Shown piece by piece: positions 37,713 to 47,924 of a DNA stretch of 64,000 bases; within the stretch, counting starts at the first letter, position 1, and each line of letters opens with the position of its first letter. The stretch spans positions 8,405-72,404 of the forward strand of contig CAWFOR010000019.1 of NCBI GenBank assembly GCA_963817485.1, written 5' to 3'. The notes beneath the pieces are model-generated. The model was given only the letters and a program-made list of their open reading frames with translations, had not been told where the DNA came from and did no database searches. Origin of the DNA: Hyphomicrobium_A sp963817485 (lineage in GTDB: Bacteria; Pseudomonadota; Alphaproteobacteria; Rhizobiales; Hyphomicrobiaceae). The position numbers and the translations under genes are program-made.

Positions 37713-38796
37713 GGTGAAAAGCATCCACTACCTGCGCGGGCTTGCGGCGTTGCTCGTCGTATTCCATCACAGCATCATTCAGCTGGCGCCGGTGCGCGAC
37801 CACTATGCGCACATCGAGTTTGGCCAGGCCGGCGTCGACATCTTTTTCGTGATCAGCGGTTTCGTCATATATCTGAGCAACGGCAAAGGGCGGCGGCTCG
37901 GGTCCGGCGAGTTCCTCAAGCGTCGCATCGTCAGGATCGTGCCGCTGTATTGGCTAGCTACGCTCGCCGTCGTCGCGGTTGCTGTCGTCGCGCCAAGGCT
38001 CTTCGCAACGACCACCGTGACCGCGCAGAACGTGGCGCAATCGCTGTTGTTCGTTCCAGCCTACAGCGCGGCCTTTCCGGATCAGATCTGGCCAGTGCTC
38101 GTGCCGGGCTGGAGCCTCAACTACGAAATGTTCTTCTACCTCGTGTTCGCGGTGGGTCTCTTGGTCGCGCGCGAACGTCTGCTGCTCTTTCTCGTCGTGA
38201 TACTCGGGACTTTCGTTGTGGCCGGCCTGCTGCTCGACCCTCACCTCGCGCCCTTGAAGTCATACACGGACCCGAGGCTCTTGGAGTTTCTCTTCGGCGT
38301 GCTGCTTGCCCGCCTTTACATGGACATGGGTTTCAAAGGTCTCTCAGGCCTGGGCGTTCTGCTCCCGGCCGGCGTACTGCTTCTCGCGATCTCGCCAGCC
38401 CTGCCGATGCTGCAGCTCGGGAAGATACCGCCGTGGGCTCTTCCCGCTGCGTTTATTGTTACCGGCGCCCTCGCCATGGAGAAGCTGCTCGTTTCGACAA
38501 GCTCGCCGCTCCTCCAACTGATGGGCGATGCGTCCTACGCTCTCTACCTCAGTCATCTGTTCACGCTCGGCGCGTTGCGGGTGATTTGGGCGAAGGCGGG
38601 TGTTCCGGTCGATAATCCCCAATGGACGCTGCTGTGGTTTGGCGTTGCGCTGAGCGCAAGCGTTGTCGTCGGCATTGCGGTTCATAAATGGCTCGAGAAG
38701 CCGCTACTCAGCGCCGGTCGCAGCCTCCTGGGGAGTGGACCCACGGCCCGGTGGCGGAAGGTGCCGATGCGATCCACGGGAGTTCCGGGCGAATGA
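37702..38796 (+). CDS. Membrane acyltransferase (acyltransferase 3, OafA/ExoZ-like)
   Basis: 364 residues from ATG 37702, chosen because EVKSIHYLRGLAALLVVFHH is the usual N-terminus of the family (in-frame starts at 37672 and 37693 exist). About ten helices follow; the conserved His (VFHHS), GQAGVDIFFVISGFVIY and RRIVRIVPLYWLA motifs are present. These inner-membrane proteins transfer acetyl or succinyl groups from acyl-CoA to sugars, in rhizobia decorating exopolysaccharide. Its stop overlaps the following ATG. Confidence 0.9.
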   Translation: MPHEVKSIHYLRGLAALLVVFHHSIIQLAPVRDHYAHIEFGQAGVDIFFVISGFVIYLSNGKGRRLGSGEFLKRRIVRIVPLYWLATLAVVAVAVVAPRLFATTTVTAQNVAQSLLFVPAYSAAFPDQIWPVLVPGWSLNYEMFFYLVFAVGLLVARERLLLFLVVILGTFVVAGLLLDPHLAPLKSYTDPRLLEFLFGVLLARLYMDMGFKGLSGLGVLLPAGVLLLAISPALPMLQLGKIPPWALPAAFIVTGALAMEKLLVSTSSPLLQLMGDASYALYLSHLFTLGALRVIWAKAGVPVDNPQWTLLWFGVALSASVVVGIAVHKWLEKPLLSAGRSLLGSGPTARWRKVPMRSTGVPGE

Positions 38797-39899
38797 TGCA
38801 CAAACGCGGCTATCAGAGCAGTTTTGCGAGCCTGCTTCGGCCAGGTCTATGGCTTGCAGCCATCACAAGCGTGTCCGTTCTGGCGCCGCCGAAAGCGATG
38901 TCGGCCGTCGATCGACCGTTCTTGACCGGCGTGAACCTTGCGGGCGCGGGCTTTGGCAGCGAGCGCATCGTCAAGGGCGGCGGACGCGGCCGCCACGGCA
39001 TAGACTATGTGTATCCCGTTGAGCCCTTCGCTCCCGGCTACACCTCCCCCAGCTATTTCGTCTCGAACGGTATGAACGCATTCCGCCTGTCGTTTCTCTG
39101 GGAGCGCCTGCAGCCAAAGCTGGGTGGCCCGCTGGATGAGGGTGAATCCGCTCGTCTCGTCAAAGCCACGGATCAACTGCTCAAGCTCGGCGCGTGGGTG
39201 GTGATCGATTTGCACAACTACGCGCGCTACGAGAACTCGTTGATCGGGTCTGACGCCGTCAAGATCGACGACTTTGCCGATGTCTGGGGACGTATCGCTC
39301 AACTGTTCAAAGGCAAGGACCGGGTGCTGCTCGGATTGATGAACGAGCCGCACGACATGTCCACCGAGACTTGGGTCAGCGCGGCCAACGCCGCAATCGG
39401 CGCAATTCGTGCCGCCGGAGCATCGAACCTCATCCTCGTGCCCGGCAACGCCTGGAGCTCGGCCGCCAAATGGTACGACAGCTCCTACGGCAAGCCGAAT
39501 GCCGAGGCGCTGCTCGACATCTCCGACCCGTTGGACAAGGTGGTGTTCGAGGCACACCTCTACCTCGATGGCAACTCCTCCGGCACGAGCGATGCCTGCG
39601 TCAGCAAGACGATCGGCGTCGAGCGGCTGCAGCCGTTTGCACGCTGGCTCGGCGAGCACCGCAAGCTCGGATTCATAGGCGAGTTCGGTGCGGGACGAAG
39701 CGACGTGTGTCTCGCGGCTCTGGCGGCAATGTCGGACAGCATGCGCTCGCGGCCGGACATCTATCTGGGCTGGACGTATTGGGCCGCGGGCCCTTGGTGG
39801 CCCGACGACTATTTCACCCTTATCGAGCCGCGGTCCGGGGATGCGCCGCAGATGCTCGCGCTCCGGCCTTACTTATCGACAGCCGCGCCGTCACGATAG
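38793..39899 (+). CDS. Secreted glycoside hydrolase family 5 (endoglucanase-like)
   Basis: 368 residues from ATG 38793, coupled to the acyltransferase stop. A signal peptide (LWLAAITSVSVLAPPKAMSA) precedes a GH5 barrel. VNLAGAGFG and FRLSFLWERL mark the first strands, LMNEPHD carries the acid/base Glu, HLYLD and then FIGEFGAG the nucleophile Glu. It should cut beta-1,4 or mixed beta-glucans in the periplasm. Glycanases inside export loci usually trim or release the polymer, as with cellulose or succinoglycan systems, and this is the likely role here. Confidence 0.9.
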   Translation: MMHKRGYQSSFASLLRPGLWLAAITSVSVLAPPKAMSAVDRPFLTGVNLAGAGFGSERIVKGGGRGRHGIDYVYPVEPFAPGYTSPSYFVSNGMNAFRLSFLWERLQPKLGGPLDEGESARLVKATDQLLKLGAWVVIDLHNYARYENSLIGSDAVKIDDFADVWGRIAQLFKGKDRVLLGLMNEPHDMSTETWVSAANAAIGAIRAAGASNLILVPGNAWSSAAKWYDSSYGKPNAEALLDISDPLDKVVFEAHLYLDGNSSGTSDACVSKTIGVERLQPFARWLGEHRKLGFIGEFGAGRSDVCLAALAAMSDSMRSRPDIYLGWTYWAAGPWWPDDYFTLIEPRSGDAPQMLALRPYLSTAAPSR

Positions 39900-39927
39900 C
39901 CGGCGCCGCGCGACCCGCGACGGTCCG

Positions 39928-41786
39928 TTAGCGCTCCTGGTTATAGACAGGCACGCGCCGAGTTTCGGCCAGTACACGAAACATGAAACCGAGATTGCCG
40001 ATCACGTAGCGGCGTGCCAGCCGCCGCGGCTCCTGCAACAAGCGGTAGATCCACTCGCAGCGCAACTGCCGAACCCACGACGGCGCCCGGCGCACACTGC
40101 CCGCCTCGAAATCGAACAACGCGCCGACCCCGAACAAGAGCCTTGCTCCGGTCTTGGCGCCAAATCGATCGATCCAGAGCTCTTGCAGCGGATTGCCCAT
40201 GCCAACGAGCACGCAGTCGGCGTGTGCGGCGCGGATTTGGCGGCAAGTCTCCTCGGCGTCTGCAGCGTCGGCAAAGAAGCCGTTGCGACAACCGACCAGC
40301 ACGTGGCGCGGGTAGCGTGCGCGCAACCGTTCTGCCGCCTTGTTGACAGCGGCATCTGAGGTTCCGACGAGGTAGATCCGCAAGCGATGGCGAGTGGACG
40401 CTAGAAAGTCTGGAACGAAGTCCGTGCCGTTGAGATTGGCTGCAAAGGGGCGCCCAAACTTGTATCGGCTGGCAATGTCGACGCCGACGCCGTCGTTCAG
40501 GACGAGAAAGCTCCGTAAAGCCGAGCGAAATTCATCGTTGGCGCTGGCTATATTGAGAGTGTGCGCGTTCGCGAAGCTGACATTCAGTCGTTGGCCGGAT
40601 GTCAGAGCGCGCTCTATCTCCGACAAAGCCCCCGTACGCGTCAGCGGACGGATGCGGACGCCACAGATCTCGCGCTCCCGCCAGCCGAGAATGTGCTCGT
40701 ATTCGCGCACGAAGCGGCGAGCAACCTTTGGCCACGCATACCGCGCGGAAAGCTGCATCGCTCCGCTGCGCCGTGCACCATATCCCTTCGCGGATTCGGT
40801 TATGAAGGTGGCCATCTCCCTGCCGGCGGCCTCGGCGTCCTCGAACTTTACCGGCGCCCCCGTCTCGGAGCCGCCGAGGATGCTGGCAAAGCTTGGGATG
40901 GGGCTCACCATCGGAAGCAACCCCGCGGCCAGCGCCTCGACGAGCGTCAGGCCAAACCCCTCGTATTGCGATGCGCTCACAAGAAGGAGCTCGAGGCGAT
41001 CACGCGCCTGATGTCGTCGTCGGTGGGATTCTCATGAACCGTGATCGCAGTGCCGTGGCGTGCCGCGCCGATGCGTTCTCTTAGGCCGGGCAGCAAGCTC
41101 GTCCCAGTCACCGCCCATGATGTGCAGTCGCGCCCGCGGGACCTCATCGCGGAGAACCTCGAAGGCGTCGATGAGACGATCAAGGCCCTTATTGGAGGAG
41201 AAGCGGCCGAAATCGACGAGCGTCGGCACAAATTTGCGCGAAGCGGCATCCGCAAATTTACTGGTGTCGACACCGTTGAATTCGGCGCGAACGGCGCTTT
41301 GCCACCTTCGAAAAATGGCTTCATCGTTGGCGCTGCAGGCAAACACGCGCCGGTATTGCCGCAAGGACGCGCGCGTGACGGTGTGGAAGAACACCGGCTT
41401 TAGAAAGCCCGCAAATTTTGTGTGAAAGAAGCCGCCGTGGGTGGAGAGGACCAGTGGCTTTCGATGCAGCAGGCGCGTCGCGGCCAGGAAGTCGCGAGAT
41501 GCATCGACGCCATGCACGTGCACGATGTCGAAAGGCTCTATGCAAGGAGCTTCCGGCGCGATCGGATAGCGGGAGAACCCGAAAAAGAACCTGATGCGGT
41601 GCACCGGCACCCCTTCGACGCTGTCGTGGCGCAGCAGTCGCGTTGAAGGCTTAGAGACAAGCGGTCGAGCGTCACCGCTTCCGCGTTGACCCCTTCCATC
41701 CGCTGCTGCTTGGCGAGCGAAAGGACGAAGTTCTCGAGGCCTCCGATGCCCGGATTGAATTGACGCACGACGTGGACTACGCGCAC
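39928..41786 (-). pseudogene. GT4-WecG/TagA fused glycosyltransferase, three frameshifts
   Basis: GTG 41786, with GGAGG upstream, starts VVHVVRQFNPGIGGLENFV, a GT4 N-terminus. The frame shifts near 41,650 (VEGVPVHRIRFFFGFSRY), near 41,090 (LPGLRERIGAARHGTAITV) and near 40,985 (SASQYEGFGLTLVEALAAG), giving a complete GT4 core of about 370 residues. It then runs in one frame into a WecG/TagA/CpsF domain (SFANAHTLNIASAN, LNDGVGVDIA, NGTDFVPDF, VGMGNPLQELWI) to 39928. The two glycosyltransferase families are thus on one chain of about 620 residues. As read it is broken; three indels in one gene suggest poor sequence or decay. Confidence 0.8.
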
Positions 41787-41840
41787 CGAGTGATCCTCCG
41801 ACCGCTGGCCTGGCGCCCGGCGGCCTCATCCGTTGAATCG

Positions 41841-44052
41841 CTAGCCGGCCATGTTGAGGACGACGCCGATCGGCAGTTGCGGATCGGCGTCCAAGCGCGT
41901 CAGCGCGTCGATCACGTCCTGCTGGTCCGTTTGTGCCGCCTTGACCACCAGCAGCAATGCATCGGCGTGCTCGACGAGCGCGGCCGCATCGACGTAGTTC
42001 GCAAGCGCGGGAGTGTCGATGACGATCAGCTCGTGGTCGTCGCGAAGCTTGTCGAGAAACGCCCCCATGGCCTCGGAGCCCAGCACATCAAGGGGACGAC
42101 AATTGCTTGGGGCGGCCGCGCAGAAGTCCAGTCCGTCCTGCAATCGGATGGCGGGTGGAAATTGGGCAGCTACGCCAGGCTCGCTTTTCCCTGGGGAGGT
42201 TGAAGGCTCGGCACCAAGGGCGTCGGACAGCCCGCGAGCAGCGCAGATCGGCATCTACGAGAACGGTGCGCAGTCCGGTGCTCGCCGCGTAGCGAGCGAG
42301 CTGGGCGGCGACCGTGCTGCAACCTTCCCCTATGTGCGTCGCGGCGACGACAATCACCCGAGCCGGTCGCGCACTGCTGCTCTGGGTCCACTGCCGCAGG
42401 ACGAAGATAGCCTGATTGAAGCGCCCGCCGTCCTCCTCGGGCAACTTCCAGTAAACGGGCGTGCATAGGTTATGCGCCGACACTTCGGTGCCTTCGTTCG
42501 ATGGTAAGGTCGACAACAGGGATCTCCACTACGCACGGCAGCCCGAGCGCACGCTCGACCTCCGCTCGCAAACGCAACGGCCGGTGCGTCAGCTCGCGCA
42601 TCAGACCTAGTCCGGCGCCTACCCCTAGCCACGCCACGCTTGCGAGCAGCAGCAACAGGGTCTTCTTCGGGCTCGATGGACGCGTAGGCGCCGCTGCGTA
42701 GGACAAAACCCGAGCATCTGGCCGCAGGAGTGCTTCCGCTCCCGTCTCATGATAGCGGGCGAGAAGGGTGGCATAGAGCTTGGTGGACACATCGAGATCG
42801 CGCGTAAACTCGGAAAGCTTCGTTTGGTCGCCCTGGAAGGCGAGCGCGTTCTCCTTGAGCTTCGCCAGTCCGTCCTCCAGCAGCTTCACCTTACCCGCAG
42901 CGGAATCGGATGAGAGCTGGAAGCTCTCTACGATGCGTTTGATTTCGTTCTGTATCTCGATATTGAGGTTGATGAGCTCGGCCTTCGCGCTCACGAGGCA
43001 TGCTGATCGCCGTATCGACTGACGTTATCGGCAATTCTGCGCTGTATCTCGGCCGCCTGCCGCCGATATTCGCTGATGACCGTGGACTGCAGCGCCGTGT
43101 CGAGAGACAGCAGCTGCTGCGGATTTTCGGCAAGGCTTTTTGCCTGGTTGAGGCGCGCCACTGCCTCCGCTGCACGAGCGCGGGCCGATGCGAGCTGCTC
43201 GGCATAGTCGGATATTTCTTTCTGCATCAAGGTCAGGCCACCGACCTCGACAGGACCTTGACTCGCCCGGTAGGCCTGCTGGCGCTGCTCGATACTATTG
43301 ATCTCCTTGCGGACATCGAGGATGCGCGCCTTCAGGCTCTGGTTCTCGCCGCGCGCTGCATCGAGTTTCGCCTGGAGGAGCTGATCGGTCAAATACGCTT
43401 CGACGAACGCATTTGCGACCGCGGCCGCGCGCTCGCCGCTCGGATCGATGTAACACATGAACAAAGCTGTGTCCCTTGCGTTGGATGTCGGCATAGCGCA
43501 TCAGCGCGTTTAGCGCGGACGGCGAGATTTTATTGGGAGCAGTTGCCGGCATCGTCGCCGCGTCGGTGGATTCCGTCGCCGGGGCTTGCATTCGCGATCT
43601 GGACCCCTTCGGGCTTGGAGGCGAAAAAGCTCGGCCACCACGAGCTCGAGCGGACGCTGCCCTCTTGGGCGCTCGAAACTCCAGTTGGCTCAGAACCCGC
43701 GCGGCGATCCGCGGAGACCGCAAAATCTCCACTTCGTCCTCGATAATCACATCGGACTTCGCCTCGGAAGCGGGGCTGCCCGGAGGCGTCGCGGATTTCG
43801 TGTCGATTAGTATGCTCGCGATCGCCACATAGCGAGGCGTGATCAAGAAAAGCCCGACCATCGTGGCAATGAGGCCACCCGCGACCACGAGAGCGATGAG
43901 CCGCGCCTGACGGCGCAGCGCCCCCATCAGGAACGCGAGATCAATCGGTGCGGGCCGGTGAGAAGCGCCAAGCGCATAGGGTCACGAGAGCTGGGCGTCA
44001 CCTTCGGCAACGGAATCCAATTCTGTGTTTCGACGTAACACGGATTTTCCAC
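41841..44052 (-). pseudogene. Polysaccharide copolymerase/BY-kinase-like (Wzc/GumC), multiply frameshifted
   Basis: Piecewise reading recovers a complete Wzc-like protein. The N-terminal VETQNWIPLPKVTP from a GTG at ~44,052 is followed by a Wzz opening (LIALVVAGGLIATMVGLFL, YVAIASILIDTKSA), a coiled coil (QQAYRASQGPVEVGGLTLMQ) and a second TM (TLLLLLASVAWLGVGAGLGL). The cytoplasmic ATPase half has VVAATHIGEGCSTVAAQLA, VLVDADLR and ELIVIDTPALANYVDAA. Frame changes fall near 43,980, 43,480, 42,995, 42,500 and 42,240. The Walker A lysine is replaced by Cys (GEGCS) and no Tyr-rich tail is seen, so autokinase activity is doubtful even if intact. It would set chain length together with the ExoF-like protein. 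Confidence 0.78.
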
Positions 44053-44126
44053 CTCGGTTCTGGTGCCGGTGCGCAGGGGCACTCTGAGCAACCGTCGATG
44101 TTGCCTCGGATGCGCGGACGACGCGC

Positions 44127-45575
44127 TCAATAAGCGTGCCGATCCCAGAGCACGACGCCGATGGTTCGCAAAAGTATCTTGATATCGAGCCAGGGCGACC
44201 AATGATCGATGTAGTAGAGGTCGTGCTTAACGCGCAGCCGCATCAATTCGGGATCGCGTGTCTCACTTCGAAACCCGCTGACCTGGGCGAGACCGGTAAT
44301 GCCCGGTTTGATCTTGCTGCGATTGACGTACTCTTCGATGAGCGCGGCGTAGTGCTCGTCGTGAGCGACAGCATGGGGCCGTGGTCCCACAAGCGAGAGC
44401 TCGCCCCTCAGAACATTAAACAACTGTGGCAGTTCATCGAGGCTCGTCCGACGCAAGAAGCGCCCCACCCGCGTTATGCGCGGATCGTCACGCTGGGCCT
44501 GGACCACGACGGGACCGTTTTCGAGCACCGTCATGCTTCTGAATTTGATGACGTTGACGACCCGGCGATAGCCCGTCCGGCCCTGCACGAAAAAGACGGG
44601 CCCCGCGCTGTCGAGCTTGATGGCCAGCGCAATCACTGCCATGAGCGGCAAAAGCAAGACGAGCGCAGTTGCTCCCAAAACATAATCCATCGCGGCCTTA
44701 ATGATGAGGCCGTTGGCATCGAGCGGACGCCTTTGAACGTTGACGAGGAGCATCGAGCCTTGCGCAAAGGCACCATGCACCTTGAACATCTCCGGCACGT
44801 GGCCGGCATAGAGTTGCACGTCGACGTCTACCGCCTTCAGGCGGTTCACGACCGAGATTGCTCGCTCATGATCGCCCGCGCTCATGGCCACGATAATGCG
44901 GTCGCAGCCGCCGCTGCGCGCGCGTTCAACGAGGTCGTCGATGCGGCCTTGCGAGACGCAAGAACGACTGGAAGGAAGATCTCCGAAGATTTCCACTGCG
45001 CAACTATCCAACTCGCTCTCGCTCAGTATTTTCGCCACCACGGCGGCCGAGCTGGCATCGCCATAGATGGCCACCCGCTGGACGAATCTCGATTTGCGCG
45101 CGATCAGGCGGTCATAAAGGTTTGCCGCCCCAAAGATCAGCAAGGCGCTCGTGCCCAGCCAAAGGCTCAAGAAAAACGTGTTGTATCGGTCTTCGGCGCC
45201 GAGGAGGACAAGCAGCGACGAGACCACGAGCACTGCAATGGCAATTGCTGAAAAGACCGCGCGTCCGTCCACGGTGCCGCCGTCGGATTTGGAGCGCCTG
45301 ATCAGCTTTCCGTGCCGAAACACCACGTAAGTGACAATCGATGCGACGCTCGCAAGGCCGAGAGTTGCCGAAAGTGCTTGCGCCTGGTGCGTGCCAAATA
45401 ACTGATCGGCGAAGTGGACGAACAGCGCCGCCGTGAAGACCGCAGCGGCGCACAGCAGCGGAATGAACTCCGCGACCAGGTCCGGCGCCAAGGGAGAGCT
45501 TTTATGGCCATCGGGGCGGGGCCGCGGGGCTGCCCCGGCGGCGTTAAAAAAGTGATCAACCGGATTGACGAACAT
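44127..45575 (-). CDS. Undecaprenyl-phosphate hexose phosphotransferase (WcaJ/ExoY-like)
   Basis: 482 residues from ATG 45575; a longer upstream frame has no family features. Several N-terminal helices and a CoA-binding-like middle domain (VAIYGDASSAAVVAKIL) precede the C-terminal catalytic domain. That domain shows KFRSM, DPRITRVGRFLRRTSLDELP, FNVLRGELSLVGPRP and KPGITGLAQVSGFRS, then YYIDHWSPWLDIKILLRT. It starts repeat-unit assembly by moving a hexose-1-phosphate, commonly glucose or galactose, to undecaprenyl phosphate in the inner membrane. It is the first gene of the leftward operon that includes the Wzc-like and GT4-WecG genes. Confidence 0.93.
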   Translation of the reverse strand: MFVNPVDHFFNAAGAAPRPRPDGHKSSPLAPDLVAEFIPLLCAAAVFTAALFVHFADQLFGTHQAQALSATLGLASVASIVTYVVFRHGKLIRRSKSDGGTVDGRAVFSAIAIAVLVVSSLLVLLGAEDRYNTFFLSLWLGTSALLIFGAANLYDRLIARKSRFVQRVAIYGDASSAAVVAKILSESELDSCAVEIFGDLPSSRSCVSQGRIDDLVERARSGGCDRIIVAMSAGDHERAISVVNRLKAVDVDVQLYAGHVPEMFKVHGAFAQGSMLLVNVQRRPLDANGLIIKAAMDYVLGATALVLLLPLMAVIALAIKLDSAGPVFFVQGRTGYRRVVNVIKFRSMTVLENGPVVVQAQRDDPRITRVGRFLRRTSLDELPQLFNVLRGELSLVGPRPHAVAHDEHYAALIEEYVNRSKIKPGITGLAQVSGFRSETRDPELMRLRVKHDLYYIDHWSPWLDIKILLRTIGVVLWDRHAY

Positions 45576-46005
45576 CGAGAAAGTCCATTTGCGGACCGGC
45601 GTACGATGAGGCCCGAGGCCGGTCTTGCGGCAATGCACGTGCTGCAGAGCAAGATACGCACGGGGGGCTCGGGAAGGATGCTGAACAAAAGGTTGAGAGG
45701 CGCTAGTCCGAAAGAGGTAGGTGTACGGATTTTGAGGTGATGAACGTGTGCCGCGGCTCCTTGCGGACCCCGGGATAAATAGGCGGCGACGAAGCAATTT
45801 ACTCCGCGAGCGCATCGCTTCCGTAAGTGCGCAATCACCGCGCAATTTTACAATTAGTATTAACGAAGCATTTTGGCTGACGAAGGCTAGATTTGGCCAA
45901 AGTATTTCTAATATTCTTTGAATGGTTTTGGATGCAGCTTTGGATGCGGCAAAGATTACAAAATCCAAAACAGCGCGCGGCCGGAATTCAGCGGGGAGCT
46001 GATCC
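45576..46005. promoter_or_regulatory. AT-rich divergent promoter region with a TTTGGCCAAA palindrome
   Basis: About 430 bp between the priming transferase (leftward) and the LuxR-type gene (rightward). The part from ~45,840 to 45,930 is much richer in A and T than its surroundings. A perfect 10-bp palindrome, TTTGGCCAAA, occupies 45892-45901 and could be an operator. No coding features are convincing. Confidence 0.5.
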
Positions 46006-46770
46006 ATGTCGAGAAGTGCAGCACACCGCCAGCAGGGATTCGATGCGCCAAAGTCGGTACCAAAGCCCGTAGCCGAGACCGCTGCCGTCCGGCGCCGTCC
46101 TCACGCCCAATCACTTGCGTCTACCGCTATCGTAGTAGAGCCACGCCCCCTCATTCGGGAGCTTATAACGTACACCCTCAAACAGAGAGCGGGCCTGGAA
46201 ATCATCGCCGCAGCGTCGATCGACGAGTATCTTCAAGGCGGCGGCGCCGACGCATCTCTGGTGATTGTCAGCATCGCGGGTAACCCAAACAGCGAGGAGA
46301 CGCGGAAGACGCTTCGTCGCGCCGCGCAGGCACTGCCGCAGACTCCAATTGTCATCCTCTCCGACAGCGAGGATCTGCACAGCGCTCTGAGCTTCCTGCA
46401 ATCGGGAACGCGTGGCTACATTTCCACCGCGATGAATCTCGATGTGGCGATCGAAGTGCTTTGGCTCGTGAAGGCCGGCGGTCAGTTTCTACCGGCCGCG
46501 TGCATCATCGGCCCGCCACGGTCGTCTGCCGACCCCTCCGCCAAGCCACTTTCGGCGCGCTCGAACGGACTATTTACCGCGCGGCAGGCGGCAGTGGTCA
46601 AGGCGTTGTGCCAAGGCAAGGCCAACAAGATTATCGCCTACGAGCTGGAGATGAAGGAGAGCACCGTGAAGGTGCACGTCCGCAACATCATGAAAAAGCT
46701 CAAGGCGAAAAATCGCACCGAGGTGGCCTACATCACAAACCAGCTCACGGGCCCCAATTGCGAAGGGTGA
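46006..46770 (+). CDS. LuxR-type response regulator with degenerate receiver
   Basis: 254 residues. After a ~40-residue leader a receiver-like domain runs from STAIVVEPRPLIRELITYTL to about residue 165, and a LuxR helix-turn-helix sits at the end (LFTARQAAVVKALCQGKANK, then ESTVKVHVRNIMKKLKAKNR). In the receiver the acidic pair after strand 1 is EP and the phospho-Asp position after strand 3 (SLVIVSIAGN) has no Asp, so ordinary phosphorylation is unlikely. It is divergent from the priming transferase and is the only transcription factor inside the exopolysaccharide locus, so it probably controls it. Confidence 0.85.
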   Translation: MSRSAAHRQQGFDAPKSVPKPVAETAAVRRRPHAQSLASTAIVVEPRPLIRELITYTLKQRAGLEIIAAASIDEYLQGGGADASLVIVSIAGNPNSEETRKTLRRAAQALPQTPIVILSDSEDLHSALSFLQSGTRGYISTAMNLDVAIEVLWLVKAGGQFLPAACIIGPPRSSADPSAKPLSARSNGLFTARQAAVVKALCQGKANKIIAYELEMKESTVKVHVRNIMKKLKAKNRTEVAYITNQLTGPNCEG

Positions 46771-46880
46771 AGCGGAGTTCAGGACGGCTTTTGGGGGCAC
46801 CGGAAGCATTCGCCAATTCTCCATAAAGACGAACGGGTGGAGGCGGTCGCGCTGCCGCCGATAGAAATGGGAGCGGACAA

Positions 46881-47924
46881 ATGAGAGTTCTGGTCACTGG
46901 GCATCGCGGCTACATCGGCTCGGTCATGGTGCCGATGTTGCTCGAGGCCGGTCACGAGGTGGTCGGCTGCGACAGCGACCTTTATCAGCGCTGCACATTC
47001 GAAGCCGGCGGCTCCATCGTGCCGGTGCCATCCCTGGTGAAGGATGTGCGCGACCTCACGGAGCGCGACCTGAAGGGCATCGAGGCGGTGATCCATCTTG
47101 CCGCTCTGTCGAACGATCCGCTCGGAAACCTCAATCCGGAGGTAACGCTCGACATCAATCACCGCGGCAGCGTGCATGTAGCGGCGATCGCCAAGAAGCA
47201 GGGCGTCAAGCGATTCCTGCTGGCCTCCTCGTGCAGCAACTATGGCAAGGCCGGGGAAGGGATGATCGATGAAACCGGAGTGCTCAATCCGGTCACGGCC
47301 TATGGCCAGTCCAAGGTCGCTGCCGAGCGCGACATCGCCAGATTAGCCGACGAGACATTCTCGCCGACATTCCTCAGGCCGGCGACGGCGTATGGGCTCT
47401 CGCCGCGCATGCGCTTCGATATCGTGCTGAACAACCTCGTCGCCTGGGCGACCACGAAGGGCCAGATCTATCTCAAATCCGACGGCTCGCCCTGGCGCCC
47501 GATCGTGCATATCGAGGACATCTCTCGGGCGTTCATTGCGGCGCTCGAGGCGCCGATCGAAGTCGTCTCGAACCAGGCCTTCAACGTGGGCCAGACTGCG
47601 CATAACTACCGCATTCGCGAGATCGCGCAGGTCGTTGCCGAGGTGGTGCCACGCGCGCGCCTCGAGTTCGCCGAGGATGCGGGCCCCGACACGCGGTCCT
47701 ATCGCGTGAGCTTCGAGAAGATCGCCAAGCTGCTTCCCTCCTTCAAGCCGACATGGGACGTGCGCAAGGGTGCGGAGCAAGTCTACGCGGCCTACCGCAG
47801 CTCGGGCCTGACGCTGGAGGAATTCGAGGGGCCCCGCTACCAGCGGATCAGCCATATCCAGATGCTGATGAGCGAAGGCCTGCTCGATAGCGAGTTGCGG
47901 CACACGGGGTCTGCGGCGGCGTGA
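46881..47924 (+). CDS. NAD-dependent nucleotide-sugar epimerase/dehydratase
   Basis: 347 residues, extended SDR. The Rossmann motif GHRGYIGSVMVPMLLEAGH, the Ser-containing ASSCSNYG, and YGQSKVAAE (YxxxK) are intact. The C-terminal half (IVHIEDISRAFIAALE, then FNVGQTAHNYRIREIAQVV) binds the nucleotide sugar. It may act on the CDP-glucose line begun by RfbF or on a UDP/dTDP sugar; sequence alone does not decide. Its TGA overlaps the GTG of the DUF4910 gene, so the two are made together. Confidence 0.88.
   Translation: MRVLVTGHRGYIGSVMVPMLLEAGHEVVGCDSDLYQRCTFEAGGSIVPVPSLVKDVRDLTERDLKGIEAVIHLAALSNDPLGNLNPEVTLDINHRGSVHVAAIAKKQGVKRFLLASSCSNYGKAGEGMIDETGVLNPVTAYGQSKVAAERDIARLADETFSPTFLRPATAYGLSPRMRFDIVLNNLVAWATTKGQIYLKSDGSPWRPIVHIEDISRAFIAALEAPIEVVSNQAFNVGQTAHNYRIREIAQVVAEVVPRARLEFAEDAGPDTRSYRVSFEKIAKLLPSFKPTWDVRKGAEQVYAAYRSSGLTLEEFEGPRYQRISHIQMLMSEGLLDSELRHTGSAAA

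Noticed and set aside
42470..43494. Separate small genes for the pieces of the Wzc-like locus
   Set aside because: The pieces join end to end into one conserved protein and lack their own ribosome-binding sites. Overlapping ATGA at 42,994 is a chance start in the new frame.
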